Of a DNA stretch of 35,417 nt, positions 31,299-35,417 are shown in pieces. Source of the stretch: DASRJX01 sp035649235 (GTDB lineage Bacteria > Acidobacteriota > Polarisedimenticolia > Gp22-AA2). A program made the position numbers and the translations under genes. Position 1 is the first letter of the stretch. Every line of letters starts with the position of its first letter. The notes beneath the pieces are model-generated. The model saw nothing but the letters and a program-made list of their open reading frames with translations, ran no database searches and was not told the origin of the DNA. The stretch is taken from assembly GCA_035649235.1 (NCBI GenBank), contig DASRJX010000143.1, positions 1 through 35,417 on the forward strand, given 5' to 3'.

Positions 31299-33026
31299 AT
31301 GGATCACGGGAGGCCCCGCCGCGCGGCAGCGTTTTTGTGCCTGCCGCTCGCGGCACTCCTCTGGGGCTGCCGGCCGGCCGGCGAGCGGCCCGCGGTCCCC
31401 GCCGGGCCCGGTGTCAAGGCTGCGGTCCCCGCGCGAACCGGCGGCCGCTTCGTCTTCCCGCTGCCGATCGAGCCTGCCACTCTCAACTTCGTCAGCGGCA
31501 CCGACATCGCCAGCGCCGTGGTGCTGCGAGTCATCGGCGAGCCGCTCGTCGATCACGACGTGCGGCTCAAGACGACGCCGTGCCTGGCCTCCTCGTGGGA
31601 CCTCTCCGGCGACGGCCGCGTGCTGACCTTCCATCTGCGGGAAGGCGTCCGGTTCCACGACGGGGCGCCGTTCACCAGCGACGACGTCCTGTTCACCTAC
31701 GAGCGCATCGTGGATCCCAAGAGCCGCGCGGTGGGACGCGCCGACGGCTTCCAGACGGTGGAGCGGGTCGAGGCCCTCGACCCCGGCACCGTGCGCGTCG
31801 TCTATCGCGAGCCCTACGCCCCGGCCCTGCGGAGCTGGGAAGTGCCGATCCTGCCGGCTCACCTGTATCGGGGAGCCGACTTCGCCACAGCAAAGCAGAA
31901 CCGGGCCCCCGTCGGCACGGGGCCGTTCCGCTTCGTCTCCTGGGAGCCGGGACAGCAGATCGTGGTCGAGGCGAACCCCGGGTACTGGGGCGGCGTCCCG
32001 TCCATCGACACCTTCGTGTTCCGGGTCATGCCGGCCCCCGAGACCAACCTCCCGGCCCTGCTCGCCGGCGAGATCGACTTCGCCAGGCTCTCGCCGACAC
32101 AGTGGGAGGCGAGACGACACGATCCCGAGTTCCAGCGACGCTTCCGGGACGTCGGGTACGTGCCGCTCTACTTCAATTTCATCGTCTGGCGCGGGGACGG
32201 ATCGAATCCCTTCTTCACGGACCCCAGGGTGCGGCGCGCCATGACCCTGGCGCTCGATCGCGAGGGCTACGTGCGCTCGGTCCTGAAGGGGCTCGGGCGG
32301 GTGACGGCGTCCCCCTTCCAGGACCTGCTCCCCCTGGACGCCGCCCACGAGCCATCGGCGGAGTCTAAAGACCCGGCCGGGACGGCGGCGGCGGACCTGC
32401 CGGAGCATCAGGGGCGCGGAGCGCGGCCGCTGGCCCACGATCCGGCCCTCGCAGGTCGCCTGCTCGACGAAGCGGGATGGCGAATCGATCCCAGGAGCGG
32501 CCTCAGGACGCGCGCCGGCCGGCAGTTCCGGTTCACCCTCCTGATCTACAGCAGCGGGGAGAATCACGTGCAATTCGCGCAGGTCGCCCAGGACGATCTC
32601 CGGCGTCTCGGGATTCGGATGTCGATCGAGCGGCTCGACTGGCAGACGCTCTGGTCGCGCCTCAAATCCGGCTCCTTCCAGGCGGCGCTCTCGGGGATGA
32701 TCCCCGCGCCGGACCCCGACTCGATCTACGGACTGCTGCACTCCTCCCAGATCCAGGGGGGGCAGAATTACGCCTCCTATCGCGACGCGGAGACCGACGC
32801 CTGGCTCGATGCCGGCCGCCGGACGGTCGACGCGGTCGTGCGCGAGGGCCTCTACCGGCGCGTCGAGGAGCGCCTCGTGGATCAGCAGCCCTACACGTTC
32901 CTCTTCAATCCGGCCGTGCCGGCGGTCCTGAACGCGCGTTTCGAAGGGATCGAGCCGTCCCCCCTGGGCCTCCTGGGCTCGTCCCCCGGGGCGGCCGGCT
33001 TGCGGCTCCGCCGGGAACCGAGGTGA
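31299..33026 (+). CDS. Peptide/nickel-type ABC transporter substrate-binding lipoprotein (SBP family 5)
   Basis: This 575-residue lipoprotein has a lipobox ending LLWGC (Cys24). It matches the DppA/OppA family: LTFHLREGVRFHDGAPFTSDDVLFTYERI is the family signature region, followed by PVGTGPFRFVSW, NPGYWGG and VRRAMTLALDREG. AGGAGG lies just upstream of the ATG. A Glu/Ala/Asp/Gly-rich insertion of about 25 residues (bases ~32340-32440) precedes the LAGRLLDEAGW motif and is not usual for the family. The ligand, likely a peptide or similar, cannot be predicted. It is seven bases after the propeller gene and before the two permeases, so it should be the binding component of this importer. Confidence 0.93.
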   Translation: MDHGRPRRAAAFLCLPLAALLWGCRPAGERPAVPAGPGVKAAVPARTGGRFVFPLPIEPATLNFVSGTDIASAVVLRVIGEPLVDHDVRLKTTPCLASSWDLSGDGRVLTFHLREGVRFHDGAPFTSDDVLFTYERIVDPKSRAVGRADGFQTVERVEALDPGTVRVVYREPYAPALRSWEVPILPAHLYRGADFATAKQNRAPVGTGPFRFVSWEPGQQIVVEANPGYWGGVPSIDTFVFRVMPAPETNLPALLAGEIDFARLSPTQWEARRHDPEFQRRFRDVGYVPLYFNFIVWRGDGSNPFFTDPRVRRAMTLALDREGYVRSVLKGLGRVTASPFQDLLPLDAAHEPSAESKDPAGTAAADLPEHQGRGARPLAHDPALAGRLLDEAGWRIDPRSGLRTRAGRQFRFTLLIYSSGENHVQFAQVAQDDLRRLGIRMSIERLDWQTLWSRLKSGSFQAALSGMIPAPDPDSIYGLLHSSQIQGGQNYASYRDAETDAWLDAGRRTVDAVVREGLYRRVEERLVDQQPYTFLFNPAVPAVLNARFEGIEPSPLGLLGSSPGAAGLRLRREPR

Positions 33027-33081
33027 GACGCCGGCGGGCCGGACCCTGCGCCTCTCCGACCTCGCGGGGCTGCCGTCACTG

Positions 33082-34071
33082 ATGGCCGGCTACTTCCTGC
33101 GGCGGGTGCTCGGAATCGTCCCGACCCTCCTGGGCGTCTCGTTGCTCGCGTTCGGCCTCCTCAACGTCCTTCCATCCGATCCGGTCCTGACCTGGTCCGA
33201 AGCCGGCGCTCCCATGAGCGCCGAGGGGATGGAGCGCCTCCGCCGCGAGCTCGAGACCGACCGCACCATAGCCGCCCGGTACGGAGACTGGCTCCTGCAC
33301 GCGGCCCAACTCGATTTCGGACGGTCGCTGCGCGACTCGCGGCCGGTGCTGGAGCTCGTGGGCGAGGCCCTGCCCTGGACGCTCCTCCTGAACCTGAGCG
33401 CGGTTTTGGCGATCTACGGGCTCGCCCTGCCGCTCGGCTGGGCCGGGTCGCGCCGTCCCGGAGGCGTGCCGGACCGCGCCGCCCGGTGCCTGCTCATCGT
33501 GGCCTACGTCGTGCCGCCGTTCGCCGCAGCACTCCTGTTGCAGCGCCTGTTCTCGGTGCGGCTCCGGATCCTCCCGCTCCAGGGAGTCACGGGAGGCGAG
33601 GCGGCCGGCTTTGCCCGCGAGGCGATCGATGTGGCGCTCCACCTCGTGCTCCCGACGCTCTGCCTGGCGCTCTCGGGCTGGGCCTTCGCGGCGCACTTCG
33701 CGCGCGCGACCTTTCGGACCCTCCTCGACGCGGGTCACCTCGCCGCAGCCCGGTCCCGCGGCCTGGCGGGACTCCGCCTGGCCTGGCACTTCGCCCCCAA
33801 CGCCGCGGCGCCCTTCGTGTCGCTTCTGGGTGCTATCGTCCCAGGCCTCCTGGCCGGCAGCGTGGTGGTGGAGGAGATCTTCTCCTGGCCCGGCATGGGG
33901 CGCCTGCTGCTGCGCTCCGTGGACGGCCGGGATTACCCCGTCGTCCTGGCGCTGCTGCTCTTTTCCGCCGCGGCGGTTCTCCTCGGGCAACTGCTCATCG
34001 ACCTGATCTATCCGGCGCTGGATCCGCGGCTGCGGGACGTGATCGGGTCCGAGGCCTCCGTCCGTGGCTGA
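33082..34071 (+). CDS. Peptide/nickel-type ABC transporter permease, DppB-like
   Basis: This 329-residue protein has six transmembrane helices. It begins FLRRVLGIVPTLLGVSLLAFGLL, typical of DppB/OppB, and includes DFGRSLRDSRPV, the cytoplasmic EAA-type loop (LLDAGHLAAARSRGLAGLRL) and EEIFSWPGMGRLLLRSVDGRDYP. The ATG at 33082 has no good Shine-Dalgarno sequence and follows the substrate-binding gene by 55 bases; the frame is open upstream without another standard start. Its end overlaps the next permease by eight bases. Confidence 0.93.
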   Translation: MAGYFLRRVLGIVPTLLGVSLLAFGLLNVLPSDPVLTWSEAGAPMSAEGMERLRRELETDRTIAARYGDWLLHAAQLDFGRSLRDSRPVLELVGEALPWTLLLNLSAVLAIYGLALPLGWAGSRRPGGVPDRAARCLLIVAYVVPPFAAALLLQRLFSVRLRILPLQGVTGGEAAGFAREAIDVALHLVLPTLCLALSGWAFAAHFARATFRTLLDAGHLAAARSRGLAGLRLAWHFAPNAAAPFVSLLGAIVPGLLAGSVVVEEIFSWPGMGRLLLRSVDGRDYPVVLALLLFSAAAVLLGQLLIDLIYPALDPRLRDVIGSEASVRG

Positions 34072-35032
34072 CCACTCCCGGCCGGCGCTGAAGCCGGCGC
34101 TGGCCGTCCTGGGAACCCTGACCGCCCTGGGTCTCATGGGGCCCTTCCTGGCGAACGACAAGCCTCTTCTGGTGTCCGATGAGGCTGGCCGCCTCTCCTT
34201 CCCCGCCGCCGCCGGGTTCCCTGTCGTGGAGGCCCTGTTCGGAGGCGCCGGGGAGGATTCAGCCCGGTCTGCCGAGCCTCCGCCGGCTGGCAGCTGGGTC
34301 CTCTGGCCGCCCGTACGCTACTCCTACCGCGGCGTGGCGCTCCAGGAGGCGCTCCTTTCGCCCTCCAGCCGCCATCTGATGGGGACGGACGCGCTGGGCC
34401 GGGACATCCTGGCCCGTGTGCTCAACGGGGCCTCGATCTCCCTATTGGTGGGGTTCGGAGCCACCCTCGTGTCGCTCGCTCTGGGCGGACTGCTCGGCGG
34501 AGCCGCCGGACTCAGGGGTGGTCTCTCGGACCTCTTCCTGGGCCGGATCATCGAGGTCCTCGGCTGCTTTCCGCCCTTCCTCCTGGCGATGGCTCTGGTC
34601 GCCGTGTCGGGTGGCGCGGGCTTGCCCGCCGTGACTTTGGCCATCGGCATCGGCCGCACCGCCGGCGCCGCTCGCTTCGTGCGCGGCGAGGTCCTCCGGT
34701 TCCGAGGCGGCGTCGCCTGGAGCGCGGCCCGTTCCACCGGCTCCTCCCTTCCGGGCATCCTCCTGCGACACATCCTGCCGCTCATCGCTCCTCCGCTCCT
34801 GGTCCAGACCGTCTTCGGCATGGCGCAGGCAATCCTCCTCGAGTCCGGCCTGAGCTTTCTCGGAGTCGGGCTGCAGCCCCCGATCCCCTCCTGGGGCATG
34901 GTCCTGGCGGAGGGTCGCGCTACGCTCGAGGCCGCCTGGTGGCCGATTCTCTTCCCGAGCCTGGCGCTCGCTCTCACGCTCGGTTCTCTGGCCTGGGCGG
35001 CCGAGCGTGGAACGACCGAGCGACATCCATAG
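34064..35032 (+). CDS. Peptide/nickel-type ABC transporter permease, DppC/YejE-like
   Basis: This 322-residue protein starts at GTG 34064, inside the end of the DppB-like gene (eight-base overlap). After the first helix there is an enlarged periplasmic segment (ANDKPLLVSDEAGRLSFP through about residue 100), a feature of YejE-like permeases. Then come HLMGTDALGRDILARVLNGA, characteristic of DppC/OppC, the EAA loop (ARSTGSSLPGILLRHILPL) and the final LESGLSFLGVGLQPPIPSWG. It forms the heterodimeric channel with the DppB-like subunit. No ATPase gene follows: a convergent terminator and another gene come next, so the energising subunits must be encoded elsewhere. Confidence 0.93.
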   Translation: MADHSRPALKPALAVLGTLTALGLMGPFLANDKPLLVSDEAGRLSFPAAAGFPVVEALFGGAGEDSARSAEPPPAGSWVLWPPVRYSYRGVALQEALLSPSSRHLMGTDALGRDILARVLNGASISLLVGFGATLVSLALGGLLGGAAGLRGGLSDLFLGRIIEVLGCFPPFLLAMALVAVSGGAGLPAVTLAIGIGRTAGAARFVRGEVLRFRGGVAWSAARSTGSSLPGILLRHILPLIAPPLLVQTVFGMAQAILLESGLSFLGVGLQPPIPSWGMVLAEGRATLEAAWWPILFPSLALALTLGSLAWAAERGTTERHP

Positions 35033-35035
35033 AAT

Positions 35036-35062
35036 AAAAAAGGGGCCCCTTGCGGGGCCCCT
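35036..35062 (-). terminator. Strong intrinsic terminator, oriented leftward
   Basis: A 9-bp stem, AGGGGCCCC (35041-35049) and GGGGCCCCT (35054-35062), with loop TTGC. Read on the minus strand it is followed by six T's (35036-35041) and ATT, a textbook intrinsic terminator for the cysteine-rich gene. On the plus strand there is no T-run, so it is weaker for the permease operon. Confidence 0.85.
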
Positions 35063-35088
35063 CGATCTACTGACTGACTACGGCGATT

Positions 35089-35417
35089 TTACGGGCAGAC
35101 GTTGCCCGGCGTCGCCTGGTCGAGCAGGTGCTTCACGTGACCCACCGCAAGGCAGCCCTGGTTGAACGGCAGCTGCGGGGCGAAGGTCTCGGACTTGTAG
35201 CACACCTGGCCGGGCGTCGAAGCCGCGGCGACGAACGCGCTGCACGTTCCGCCCGCCCCGCAGTCGACCGTGTTCGCGGCGGCGGCCGCGCTCAGGTTGA
35301 AGCAGAGCTTGCCGACTGTGCCCGCGGTGCAGGTCGAGTGCCTGCCGCAACCGCCGACGTCGCCCATGCCGTTGTCCGAGGTGCAGTACGGCTTGCTGAC
35401 GCCGGGCATGTTCGTGC
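35089..35417 (-). CDS. Cysteine-rich protein, C-terminal part, truncated by the window edge
   Basis: The frame stays open to base 35417, so the gene continues to the right; about 109 residues are visible, ending at TAA 35089-35091. Nine cysteines are present. Two similar units are seen: CGRHSTC..GKLCFN and CGAGGTC..GQVCYK, with the pattern CGxx(S/G)TC, a Gly, then C and an aromatic residue, suggesting tandem disulfide-bonded repeats of a secreted protein. No catalytic motif is visible and I do not recognise the family. The strong leftward terminator 27 bases beyond the stop supports a real transcribed gene. Confidence 0.6.
   Translation of the reverse strand, partial: TNMPGVSKPYCTSDNGMGDVGGCGRHSTCTAGTVGKLCFNLSAAAAANTVDCGAGGTCSAFVAAASTPGQVCYKSETFAPQLPFNQGCLAVGHVKHLLDQATPGNVCP

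Noticed and set aside
35036..35062. Rightward terminator for the permease operon
   Set aside because: The T-run is on the minus strand side, so the element is oriented for leftward transcription; it may at most act weakly in the other direction.

Overview
The window is GC-rich (clearly above 65% by eye, G/C-dominated third positions), densely packed bacterial DNA. No rRNA, tRNA, CRISPR array, insertion sequence or phage gene was seen. The gene content suggests a Gram-negative, aerobically respiring bacterium of the Acidobacteriota or a neighbouring deep phylum. The pointers are an Oar-like TonB-dependent receptor with a carboxypeptidase-regulatory N-terminus, a TPR lipoprotein coupled to an FG-GAP/ASPIC-UnbV protein, and an A2-type heme-copper oxidase with multiheme cytochromes. 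This phylum call is an inference, not a measured result.

Region 1 (1-13283) is mainly respiratory. A 5'-truncated octaheme cytochrome c and a cupredoxin-like protein run rightward. Facing them is a leftward operon, coxB-coxA-ctaA-ctaB-coxC, followed by a small CxxC membrane protein and a triheme lipoprotein cytochrome whose first domain looks like CcoO/FixO. It starts from a good promoter at about 9978-10007, and several junctions are ATGA overlaps. Divergently, an ABC-2 type exporter pair, a DUF420/CtaM-like protein, a second subunit III and a subunit IV run rightward. Together these encode a CuA oxidase, its heme A synthesis, candidate maturation factors and candidate electron donors. No Sco1 or Cox11 copper chaperone is present.

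Region 2 (about 13262-16138) holds a DUF2064/TIGR04282-type glycosyltransferase-like protein and, convergent to it, recG. Region 3 (16150-23752) holds a large TonB-dependent receptor with EF-hand/thrombospondin-3-like aspartate-rich loops, a divergent secreted protein with a degenerate zincin motif and a fibronectin-like end, a 325-base gene-free convergent spacer with hairpins, and an FG-GAP/ASPIC-UnbV protein. Region 4 (23749-27036) has a TPR lipoprotein overlapping the FG-GAP gene by ATGA and, divergently, argS.

Region 5 (27093-35032) is a rightward operon: SpoIVB/S55-type peptidase, secreted beta-propeller protein, peptide-type substrate-binding lipoprotein and two DppB/DppC-type permeases, with no ATPase gene. 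The window closes with a strong leftward terminator and the C-terminal part of a cysteine-rich protein entering from the right edge.
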